From: an uncultured Candidatus Altimarinota bacterium
Lineage (GTDB): Bacteria; Patescibacteriota; Gracilibacteria; CAIRYL01
Direction of reading: 5' to 3'
Length of the DNA stretch: 24,410 nt
Assembly: GCA_947311645.1 (NCBI GenBank)
Contig: CAMZKZ010000046.1
Coordinates: forward strand, 1 to 24,410
Below are positions 14,895 through 21,757 of the stretch, piece after piece. Every line of letters begins with the position of its first letter. Within the stretch, counting starts at the first letter, position 1. A model generated the notes under the pieces. It had not been told where the DNA came from. It saw only the letters and a list, made by a program, of their open reading frames with translations, and did not search any database. Made by a program: the position numbers and the translations under genes.

Positions 14895-15440
14895 ATGTAT
14901 TCTTTAGCAGATAAAGAGATAGTATTTCATCATTTTTCAGAAAGAGATGTTGCAATTGTTTTTGGTGCAGCGGTATGGAAAACAGGTCCATCAGATGTAT
15001 TTGCAGAAAGGTTGATGGTTGCACAGAAATTATATGAATCGGGGAGTGTTACGAAAATTTTAATTTCTGGGGATAATGGGAAACTGCAATATAATGAACC
15101 TGAGACAGGAAAAAAATATTTAATAGAGAAAGGGGTAAAAGAAGAAGATATTGTCTTGGATTATGCAGGGTTTAGAACATATGATACATGTGCACGGGCT
15201 ACAAAAATTTGGAATATTAAAAAAGCATATTTAATAACACAAAAATTTCATTTACCGCGTGCGATTTTTACATGTGAAGCGTTTGGAATATCTTCTGTTG
15301 GAGTATATTCTCATTTGAAAGAAGGACAGTATTTTTGGAACAATATACAGCGAGAAATTTTAGCCCAACAAAAAGCTTTTTATGAGGTTTTGTTTTTTGA
15401 ACATGATCCTAAATTTTTAGGAGAAGAAGAAGAGTTGTAA
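14895..15440 (+). CDS. SanA/YdcF-like (DUF218) envelope protein
   Basis: From the first ATG the protein has 181 residues and is a DUF218 domain: VAIVFGAAVWKTG, ILISGDNG, RTYDTCARA and LITQKFHLPRAIF are typical. Relatives such as SanA and YdcF act at the cell envelope and are linked to cell-wall integrity or vancomycin tolerance; the biochemistry is poorly known. Family members usually begin with a membrane segment. That segment is encoded here too, but upstream of the first ATG: the same frame is open from 14742 and reads KKNRVKSILALLFLFCIPNFYIV before the ATG. No ATG, GTG or TTG exists in this 51-codon stretch. Translation may therefore begin at a rare codon such as ATT (14760) or ATA (14769). 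It ends 14 bp from the convergent TsaC gene. Confidence 0.85.
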   Translation: MYSLADKEIVFHHFSERDVAIVFGAAVWKTGPSDVFAERLMVAQKLYESGSVTKILISGDNGKLQYNEPETGKKYLIEKGVKEEDIVLDYAGFRTYDTCARATKIWNIKKAYLITQKFHLPRAIFTCEAFGISSVGVYSHLKEGQYFWNNIQREILAQQKAFYEVLFFEHDPKFLGEEEEL

Positions 15441-15454
15441 ACGGTACCCTTATT

Positions 15455-16090
15455 TTATCGTATAATAATTTTTTCTCCATTTTCATTAAATTCTATAATG
15501 GAAGATGGGGGATTTTTTTCTAAATCACCAGCATCAACAAAGAGGAGTTGTGGAATATGTTTAAAGTACATTTTAATTTCTTCACTTTTATGGAGCGGAG
15601 CATGTCCTGGAAGATTTGCACTTGTTGAAAACAAGGGGTGTGTATGGCTTTTTAAAAATCCAATAAGAGGAGGGTATTGCGGAATACGAATTCCAATATT
15701 TGTAAATTGTGGAAAATATTCTGTTAATGCAGGGTGATGTTGTGTATTTTTTGGAAGTATAAAAGTTGTGGGAGGGGTCGTAGAAAACGCATCAGAATGA
15801 GCTTTGATATATTCTTTGTTTTGTTCTGAAAGATGTGATATTTCACTAAAGTTTTGAAGGGTTGCAAAAGAATCTACCAGTACTAAAAATGCTTTATTTT
15901 TTTTATTTTCACGGTTTTTTATACGCAATATTGTTTGAATTGCAGTTTTAGAAAAAATATTTCCAGAAAATCCATATGATGTTTCTGTTGGTAGAATGAT
16001 GGGGAGTCCACTGTTTAAATGATCTGAAATTTCTTGAAAATTCTGTGGAAGGAAGGGGAGTGTTCTCATTCTGTGTATCAAAAAAAACAT
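15455..16090 (-). CDS. tsaC: L-threonylcarbamoyladenylate synthase (TsaC/Sua5/YwlC family)
   Basis: This 211-residue YrdC-domain protein shows SGLPIILPTETSYGFSGNIF near the N-terminus, then RIKNRENKKNKAFLVLV, the PPTTFILP block, IGIRIPQYP and PLFSTSANLPG. TsaC condenses threonine, bicarbonate and ATP into threonylcarbamoyl-AMP, the precursor of t6A37 in ANN-decoding tRNAs. It lacks the C-terminal Sua5 domain. The start may be the ATG at 16069 (MRTLPFLPQNF) rather than 16090. A TATACT lies just upstream at 16104-16109. It is convergent with the SanA-like gene and divergent from uppS. Confidence 0.92.
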   Translation of the reverse strand: MFFLIHRMRTLPFLPQNFQEISDHLNSGLPIILPTETSYGFSGNIFSKTAIQTILRIKNRENKKNKAFLVLVDSFATLQNFSEISHLSEQNKEYIKAHSDAFSTTPPTTFILPKNTQHHPALTEYFPQFTNIGIRIPQYPPLIGFLKSHTHPLFSTSANLPGHAPLHKSEEIKMYFKHIPQLLFVDAGDLEKNPPSSIIEFNENGEKIIIR

Positions 16091-16103
16091 AGAGTGTAAT
16101 TAG

Positions 16104-16111
16104 AGTATAAT
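16104..16111. promoter_or_regulatory. Overlapping divergent -10 elements for tsaC and uppS
   Basis: TATAAT on the plus strand (16106-16111) overlaps TATACT on the minus strand (16104-16109). No good -35 was found for either direction, so this is a candidate based on the hexamers and position. Confidence 0.35.
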
Positions 16112-16159
16112 ATGTGTTATGTTTTGTATATGAATTTATAAATAGTAATAAAAATTTGT

Positions 16160-16810
16160 ATGAATTTGGGTATTATAGCTGATGGAAATAGGAGATGGGC
16201 AAAGAGTAAAAATCTCTCTGTTGATAAAGGGCATAAAAAAGGATTTGATGTTATTACAGAAGAGGTATTGGAGGCATGTATAGAAAATAAAAACTGTACA
16301 TCTCTTACGGTATACGGATTTTCTACGGAAAACTGGAAGCGTTCACCTTTGGAAATTGCAAATTTAATGAAAATTTATTTAGAAATGTGTTCGACTTGGG
16401 AAGTATTATTTCAAAAAAATCCTATAAAACTTGTCTGGTGTGGAAGAAGGGATAGGCTAAATGTTTTGCTTAAAAATAAGCTAGAAAAAATTGAAGCCGA
16501 AACGAAACATGTTAAAAATTTTACATTGTATTTATGTTTAGATTACGGTGGGCATGATGAAATAGAAAGAGCCGTGATTGCTGCACAAAATGCTGGAGAT
16601 GCTACACGGTTTATGGATTTTTTAGAAGTTCCAGCTTTGGATATTGTCGTGAGAACGGGTGGAGAAAAACGACTTTCTAATTTTTGTATGTGGCAAAGCG
16701 CATATGCCGAATTGTTCTTTATTGATAAATTTTTACCAGAATTGTTGAAATCTGATATTGAAAAAATATTTTTTAATTTTGAGGAACGAGATAGAAGAAA
16801 AGGGAAATAA
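16160..16810 (+). CDS. uppS: Undecaprenyl (polyprenyl) diphosphate synthase
   Basis: This 216-residue cis-prenyltransferase has all main motifs: ADGNRRWAK with the catalytic D8, VYGFSTENWKR, LDYGGHDEI, and RTGGEKRLSNFCMWQSAYAELFF, ending ERDRRKG. It adds isopentenyl units to farnesyl diphosphate to build the lipid carrier of cell-wall synthesis. It starts almost directly at the catalytic motif, about 18 residues shorter than the E. coli enzyme, and an in-frame stop just upstream rules out a longer ATG form. The next gene, idi, begins 15 bp after the stop, placing two isoprenoid steps in one operon. The catalytic His of HDEI replaces the more usual Arg of this motif. Confidence 0.96.
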   Translation: MNLGIIADGNRRWAKSKNLSVDKGHKKGFDVITEEVLEACIENKNCTSLTVYGFSTENWKRSPLEIANLMKIYLEMCSTWEVLFQKNPIKLVWCGRRDRLNVLLKNKLEKIEAETKHVKNFTLYLCLDYGGHDEIERAVIAAQNAGDATRFMDFLEVPALDIVVRTGGEKRLSNFCMWQSAYAELFFIDKFLPELLKSDIEKIFFNFEERDRRKGK

Positions 16811-16825
16811 ATTTTAACAAACATA

Positions 16826-17368
16826 ATGAGTAAAAATGTGATATTGGTAGATGAAAATAATTGTGCAATTGGAGAAATGGAAAAATTGGAAGCACATGTA
16901 AATGGAAAATTACATCGTGCATTTTCAATCTTTATTTTTAATGCAAAAGGAGAATTATTGTTGCAGCAAAGAGATGATAAAAAATATCATTCTGGAGGGT
17001 TATGGACAAATACAGTGTGTAGTCATCCTGAACCAAATAAAGATTTGTATGAATGTGTGCAAAATCGAATGCAAGAAGAAATGGGGTTTATGGTACCAGT
17101 GCAAGAAATTTTTACTTTTTTGTATAAATCTGGATATGAAAATGGATTAACAGAGCATGAGTTTGATCATGTTTTTATTGGAAAATATAATGAAAATCCC
17201 GATCCAAATCCTGAAGAAGTGATGAATTTTAAGTGGATTTCTCTTTTGGAGATAAAAAAAGATATAAATATAAATCCAGAAAAGTATACTTCTTGGTTTA
17301 AAATTTTAATGAAGAACTCTACATTTTTAGAAATTGTAGAGAGGAAAAAAGAAGAGATACTGCTATAA
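16826..17368 (+). CDS. idi: Isopentenyl-diphosphate delta-isomerase, type I
   Basis: This 180-residue Nudix-fold isomerase has LHRAFSIFIFN, GLWTNTVCSHP with the catalytic cysteine C65, a Nudix-like ECVQNRMQEEMG stretch, and EHEFDHVFIG with the metal/catalytic glutamates E110 and E112. It interconverts IPP and DMAPP in the cytoplasm. Lying between uppS and the RND gene with gaps of 15 and 21 bp, it probably shares the uppS transcript. No other gene of the MEP or mevalonate pathway is in the window; type I Idi is essential only when IPP arrives alone, as from mevalonate or from scavenging. Confidence 0.96.
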   Translation: MSKNVILVDENNCAIGEMEKLEAHVNGKLHRAFSIFIFNAKGELLLQQRDDKKYHSGGLWTNTVCSHPEPNKDLYECVQNRMQEEMGFMVPVQEIFTFLYKSGYENGLTEHEFDHVFIGKYNENPDPNPEEVMNFKWISLLEIKKDININPEKYTSWFKILMKNSTFLEIVERKKEEILL

Positions 17369-17389
17369 TTTTTTTATAATACTATATTT

Positions 17390-20300
17390 ATGTTTTTATC
17401 ATTTGGAAAATACTGTATATCAAAACCAAAAATTCCTTTATTTTTAGGGTTTATTATAATGGTGTTGGGGATATTATCTGTGCTTACTATTCCAAAAGAA
17501 AGTGCACCATATATTGAATATGGAATTGTTTCGGTTACGACTGTGAATCCTGGTGTATCTGCAGAAGATATAGATGAAAGTATTACGCGAAAAATAGAAA
17601 ATAAATTAACGGGAATATCGGATATTGAAACAATGAAATCTTCATCGAAAGATGGAAGTTCTCATATTCTTCTTACTTTAGAAACCGGTATAGATATTGG
17701 TGAAGTGGTGTCGGATGTGCGAAATGCTGTAGAAGATGCACAGGCTGATTTGCCATCAGATTTACAGAATGATCCTACTGTTGTAGAAATTGATTCTTTA
17801 GAAGATAAGCCTTTTTTACAAATAGCATTACTTACAGACAGTATAACGCCAGAAGCATTATCGGAAATTGCTGAAAAATTAAAAATACAGCTTGAATCGG
17901 TTTCGGGTGTTGGAAATGTAACTATTATTGGAAAGGTGGATACGGAAGTGCATATTCTCTTGGATAAAGAAAAGCTTGAAGCTTTGTCGTTGTCGTATAA
18001 TCAAGTAAAAAATTCGATTGTACAGTCTGAGAAAAATGTTTCTATGGGAATATTTACAGAAAATGGAGTAGAGTATTCTATGAAATTTGAGGGAGAATCA
18101 AAAAATATTCAGGATTTAAAAAATATTATTGTTGGAAGACTTGGAGCAGTTGGGGATGATTTTTCTGCTCGAGTTGTGTATTTAGGGGAAATTGCAGATA
18201 TAAAATTAAGTTCGGTAGAAAGAAAAACAATTACACGGTTTAATACAAAACAGGGAATTATTGTAAAAGTATCTCCGAAAGAAGAAACGGATATTTTCTC
18301 TACAGAAAAAAAAGTGCAGAGTGTTTTGCATACTTTTATTGAACAACCGGAATATAAAAAAATATCGTTAGAATCTGTTGTATTTGCAAAATCAACAGAA
18401 GTTATGCAAAAAGATTATAAAAATTTATTAATAAGTTTTCTCTTTTCTATTGTTGTTGTTTTAATTTCTATTTTCTTTTTTATTGGTGTAAAAGAAGGAA
18501 TTGTTGCGTCTTTTGTTATTCCTATTTCATTTTTAGGAACTGTTTTTGTGCTGAATATGTTGGGGAGAACAATGAATTTCATGACAAATTTTGGAATGAT
18601 TTTAGCACTTGGAATTCTTGTTGATACTGCAATTGTGATGGTTGAAGGAACTTCTCATTATATAAAAAAGGGGTTATCGCCAAAAAATGCTGCTTTGCAA
18701 TCATTTATAGAATTTAGTGGCCCACTTTTTTCTGGAATGCTTACAACACTTATTGTCTTTTTACCGTTATTTTTTCTTCCAGGGGTTGTAGGAAAATTTT
18801 TATCTTTTATTCCAGTAACCGTTTCTATTGTTCTTACTGTAGCACTTTTTGTCTCTCTTTTTATTATTCCTGCACTTTCTGCTGTTATTTTGCATGCAGA
18901 ACAACAGCATGATAAATTTCAAAATATACGAAAAGTAATAGATAAAAAAATAGATGCTGTAATAGCGTGGTATACGGGGGTTTTAGAAAAAATACTGAGG
19001 GTATCATTTATAAAATATGGAATTTTTATATCTACACTATTACTGTTTGTAGGAACAATGTTTTTACCTTCACAATTTGAAATGTTTCCTACTGTAGATT
19101 CGGATAGGGTATTTATAACGGTTCAATTGCCTTCTGGGACAGATACAGAAAATGTTGTGGAAACTATTAAGGATTTAGAAATAGAAGAATTTTTAGAGGT
19201 CTTACCAGAAACATCAAATTTTTCTGTTACGATTACCAATAATATAGCGAAAATAGTATTAGAGTTATTGCCGTTTAAAGAGAGAGAGTCTGCAGGTATG
19301 CGAACATCATCAGCATTAGAATCGTTGTTGGTTCATGAATTTTCAGATATTTCAGAGTCTATTATATTTCAGGCACAGCGCGAGAAAAAAGGTCCAAAAT
19401 CAGGGTATCCAGTAGGGATTCATATTGTAATGCAAGAGTATTCGTTGTTAGACCAAGGAAAAGAAGTAACAGCATTTGTAACAGAAATTTTGAAAGAAAT
19501 AGATGGAACACAAGGGGTTGTAAATTCTATAACGGAGAGACCGGGAGAATTTAATTTTGTTGTGGATAAAGAAAAAGCATTTTTACGAGGAGTAAATCCT
19601 TTAGATATTCCACTTACAATTGCTGGTTCTGTGTATGGTTCAACTGTTGCAACATTTAAAAAAGAGGGGGTGGTAAATGATATAGATATTCGTTTGCAGT
19701 TTAGAGAAGATCAGGTTTCCAATATAGAAAATATTGTATCGATAGAAGTTGCACCTGGAGTAAAATTATCAGATGTGGTAACGGTATATAAAGAAACAGG
19801 GTTAGCAGAAATAACCAGAGATGATGGAAATTTAGTATTTACTGTTTCTTCATTTTTAACAGAAGATGGAAATGCACAAGAAATCACAACTCGTATATTG
19901 GAAATATTAAAAAATAAAGAACTATCGGGAGAATTAGTATTACCATTGGGAATTACTATTGAAGATGCATCGGAAAATAAGAATAATGAAAAATTGATGA
20001 AAGCTATGGGGAGTGCATTGGTTTTAGCAATTCTTATGATGTTTTTTATTTTAGTAATTCAATTTGAAGCATATTCGCCACCTTTATTGATATTGCAAAC
20101 TGTTATTTTTGCACAAATTGGGGTATCTATTGGATTATTTCTTACCGGAACAGATAAGAGTATGTCGTATATGCTGGGGCTTATTTCACTTTCTGGAATT
20201 GTGGTGAATGATGCAATTATTCTTGTTGATAAAATTCGGGAAAATGTATTTTCTGGAACATTTGCAAATAAAATAGAGGCTATTGTAAATGCTGGAAAAA

Positions 20301-20479
20301 CTCGATTTATTCCAGTGGTGTTAACAACTCTTACAACTAGTGCAGGAATTTTCCCTTTAATTTTTATAGATAGTTTTTGGGCAGGTCTTGCGTATACTAT
20401 CATTTTTGGGTTATCGGTTTCATCGCTATTAACGCTCTTTTTAATACCGATTGGATATATGTTATTTCAGAAAAAATAA
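17390..20479 (+). CDS. RND-family transporter (AcrB/HAE1-like), large 12-TM
   Basis: This 1029-residue protein has the AcrB topology: TM1 near 12-32, a large extracytoplasmic region, TM2-6 (about 345-500), TM7 near 545, a second large domain, and TM8-12 (about 865-1025). Family features include VNPGVSAEDIDESITRKIE, GMILALGILVDTAIVMVEG in TM4 and LSGIVVNDAIILVDKIRENV in TM10. In AcrB, TM4 has two adjacent proton-relay aspartates. Here the first is kept (D412) and the second is threonine (T413). No membrane-fusion protein or TolC-type gene is nearby, so a tripartite pump is unlikely. It may move a lipid or hydrophobic compound within one membrane. It sits in the uppS-idi operon. Confidence 0.93.
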   Translation: MFLSFGKYCISKPKIPLFLGFIIMVLGILSVLTIPKESAPYIEYGIVSVTTVNPGVSAEDIDESITRKIENKLTGISDIETMKSSSKDGSSHILLTLETGIDIGEVVSDVRNAVEDAQADLPSDLQNDPTVVEIDSLEDKPFLQIALLTDSITPEALSEIAEKLKIQLESVSGVGNVTIIGKVDTEVHILLDKEKLEALSLSYNQVKNSIVQSEKNVSMGIFTENGVEYSMKFEGESKNIQDLKNIIVGRLGAVGDDFSARVVYLGEIADIKLSSVERKTITRFNTKQGIIVKVSPKEETDIFSTEKKVQSVLHTFIEQPEYKKISLESVVFAKSTEVMQKDYKNLLISFLFSIVVVLISIFFFIGVKEGIVASFVIPISFLGTVFVLNMLGRTMNFMTNFGMILALGILVDTAIVMVEGTSHYIKKGLSPKNAALQSFIEFSGPLFSGMLTTLIVFLPLFFLPGVVGKFLSFIPVTVSIVLTVALFVSLFIIPALSAVILHAEQQHDKFQNIRKVIDKKIDAVIAWYTGVLEKILRVSFIKYGIFISTLLLFVGTMFLPSQFEMFPTVDSDRVFITVQLPSGTDTENVVETIKDLEIEEFLEVLPETSNFSVTITNNIAKIVLELLPFKERESAGMRTSSALESLLVHEFSDISESIIFQAQREKKGPKSGYPVGIHIVMQEYSLLDQGKEVTAFVTEILKEIDGTQGVVNSITERPGEFNFVVDKEKAFLRGVNPLDIPLTIAGSVYGSTVATFKKEGVVNDIDIRLQFREDQVSNIENIVSIEVAPGVKLSDVVTVYKETGLAEITRDDGNLVFTVSSFLTEDGNAQEITTRILEILKNKELSGELVLPLGITIEDASENKNNEKLMKAMGSALVLAILMMFFILVIQFEAYSPPLLILQTVIFAQIGVSIGLFLTGTDKSMSYMLGLISLSGIVVNDAIILVDKIRENVFSGTFANKIEAIVNAGKTRFIPVVLTTLTTSAGIFPLIFIDSFWAGLAYTIIFGLSVSSLLTLFLIPIGYMLFQKK

Positions 20480-20548
20480 AAAAAACTTGTATTTGTTTTT
20501 TGTGTATGAAAGAATGCAAGCCTAAAAATTATAAAAATTATTTATACT

Positions 20549-20708
20549 TATAATGATTCAATTTGTAAACACTGTTGTATCTTGGAACAATCCACTGAAT
20601 GTGGAGTGTTTTGAAGGTGCAAATAATTGTATGAGTTAAGAAAATAAATAATAAATCTTACAAAGCACTTCAAAAAATTATTCACAATTTTTATGAGGTG
20701 TTTTTTTT
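20549..20708 (+). promoter_or_regulatory. Structured leader of lysE: three-way junction plus terminator/antiterminator (riboswitch candidate)
   Basis: A TATAAT (20549-20554) would start an RNA near 20561. That RNA can fold into a compact three-way junction. P1 is AACAC/GTGTT (20568-20572 with 20606-20610). P2 is TTGT/ACAA (20575-20578 with 20587-20590), with an 8-nt loop. P3 is TCCAC/GTGGA (20591-20595 with 20601-20605), with a 5-nt loop. P2, P3 and P1 abut with almost no linker. Downstream, TTTTGAAGGTGC (20609-20620) can pair with GCACTTCAAAA (20665-20675), with one bulged G. That pairing excludes the terminator at 20665-20708 and overlaps the P1 3' strand by two bases. This matches transcriptional riboswitch layout. 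I could not match it to a known class. Confidence 0.5.
20665..20708 (+). terminator. Intrinsic terminator upstream of lysE
   Basis: CACTTC (20666-20671) pairs with GAGGTG (20695-20700), one pair being G-U. It is extended by an inner AAAAATT/AATTTTT helix and followed by eight Ts (20701-20708). It lies about 40 nt before the lysE ATG. It could terminate the RND operon or gate lysE; the antiterminator pairing favours a gate. Confidence 0.75.
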
Positions 20709-20746
20709 ATGTCTTGCTTTTTTACAAATTTATAACAAATTATTAT

Positions 20747-21367
20747 ATGGAAATTTTATTTACTGCTTTTTTATTCGGAATTTTTGCTGGGTTTATGCCT
20801 GGTCCAATATTGACATCAGGCTTCATGACTATTATTAAAAATCCAAATGGATTACGATATGTTTTATTATTCCCTATTATTTTAGGTGCAATAGAAATAA
20901 TTATTGGATTAACTATAACTCAACTTGGATCTTTATTTTTTACTAATACAATTTTAATTATTATTACAATACTTGGAATTATTAATATTTTAAATATTGC
21001 ATATGATATTTTTAAAACACGAAAAACTTTTTCTTTGTTTTCAAATAATGAAAATTATTCATCAATTTCTTATAAACAAGTTTCCATTATGACACTTTTC
21101 AATGGACCTTTATATATATTTTGGATAACAGTTGGTATGCCTCTTGTACTAAATGCAAAAAATGAAATTGGAAATGGAGATATTTTTTTTGTATTTAGTA
21201 TGGTCTTAGGGGTTTCTATTTCTACGGTATTACTTTTTCTTGTTATGCATAAATATCGTTATTTTTTTCACAATGAAAAAGTTATGAGAAATATTCCCTT
21301 TGTTATTTCTGCTTTTTTCATATTTATGGGGCTTCAAATGATGTCGACACTTTTCAGTCTTCTTTAA
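20747..21367 (+). CDS. LysE-family membrane exporter
   Basis: From the ATG at 20747 the protein has 206 residues and about six membrane segments. It begins MEILFTAFLFGIFAGFMPGPILTSGF, with the conserved GPG-type PGP motif in the first helix that marks LysE/RhtB-type exporters. I chose this start because an ATG at 20693 lies inside the terminator hairpin and adds a sequence unlike the family. Members export amino acids such as lysine, arginine, homoserine or threonine, or other small solutes; the substrate here is unknown. It is monocistronic, with a structured leader upstream and its own terminator downstream. Confidence 0.88.
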   Translation: MEILFTAFLFGIFAGFMPGPILTSGFMTIIKNPNGLRYVLLFPIILGAIEIIIGLTITQLGSLFFTNTILIIITILGIINILNIAYDIFKTRKTFSLFSNNENYSSISYKQVSIMTLFNGPLYIFWITVGMPLVLNAKNEIGNGDIFFVFSMVLGVSISTVLLFLVMHKYRYFFHNEKVMRNIPFVISAFFIFMGLQMMSTLFSLL

Positions 21368-21392
21368 TTTTAGGCTTAATAGATATTAAAAT

Positions 21393-21429
21393 AAGAGTTA
21401 TGATAGTTTAGGGCTATTATAACTCTTTT
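21393..21429 (+). terminator. Intrinsic terminator of lysE
   Basis: AAGAGTTAT (21393-21401) pairs with ATAACTCTT (21419-21427), an inner ATAG/CTAT extends the stem, and T-rich sequence follows. It begins 25 bp after the lysE stop. Confidence 0.65.
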
Positions 21430-21451
21430 AAAAATAAAAAACAGATATACA

Positions 21452-21483
21452 AAAAAAGAGATGAAATAATTCATCTCTTTTTT
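21452..21483. terminator. Bidirectional terminator between lysE and tRNA-Thr
   Basis: A 14-bp stem (AAAAAAGAGATGAA at 21452-21465 with its complement at 21470-21483) closes a 4-nt loop, with A/T runs on both sides. It ends 10 bp from the tRNA 3' end and serves tRNA transcription on the minus strand as well as readthrough from lysE. Confidence 0.88.
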
Positions 21484-21493
21484 ATTTTTAGAA

Positions 21494-21569
21494 TGGAGCC
21501 ACCTGTCAGAGTCGAACTGACGACCTACGGGTTACAAATCCGTTGCTCTACCAGCTGAGCTAAGGCGGC
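21494..21569 (-). tRNA. tRNA-Thr (anticodon UGU), CCA encoded
   Basis: On the minus strand the 76-nt sequence folds as a tRNA. The acceptor GCCGCCT pairs with AGGTGGC (one G-U). The D arm has AGCTCAGCTGGTAGAGC, the anticodon loop is TTTGTAA with anticodon TGT, and the T arm has GTTCGACTC. The discriminator is T and CCA is encoded. The anticodon stem has one A-C mismatch next to the loop. It reads ACA and related threonine codons and is a target for the t6A modification begun by TsaC. Confidence 0.96.
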
Positions 21570-21596
21570 ATGTCCATTTTCTATTGTGCTATAAAA

Positions 21597-21602
21597 ATTA
21601 TA
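21597..21602 (-). promoter_or_regulatory. Candidate -10 for tRNA-Thr
   Basis: A perfect TATAAT on the minus strand lies about 28 bp upstream of the tRNA 5' end. No clear -35 is found at 16-18 bp, so this is a candidate. Confidence 0.35.
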
Positions 21603-21679
21603 GCTAAAAGATTTTCTCAATTTATTTGTCTTCAGTCAAGAGAAAGAGAATAATATTATTATAAATTATGAATAATAAT

Positions 21680-21708
21680 TTGATTTTAATATTATATTAT
21701 GGTAAGAT
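21680..21708 (+). promoter_or_regulatory. Candidate promoter for the right-edge gene
   Basis: TTGATT (21680-21685), a 17-bp spacer and TAAGAT (21703-21708) would start transcription near 21715, about 40 nt before the ATG at 21758. Confidence 0.4.
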
Positions 21709-21757
21709 TGTATGAAACATTGCAAAAATATATACAAATTTTAACCAAATAAAAAAT

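Noticed and set aside
20568..20610. Match to the purine riboswitch, also a three-way junction
   Set aside because: The loops are 8 and 5 nt and not complementary, and the conserved purine-riboswitch junction sequences are absent.
20693..20746. Upstream ATG extending LysE by 18 residues
   Set aside because: This ATG lies inside the terminator stem, and LysE proteins start with the segment encoded at 20747.
698..21367. Genetic code 25 (UGA as glycine)
   Set aside because: No CDS contains an in-frame TGA and all reach normal length under the standard code, so reassignment is not in use here.
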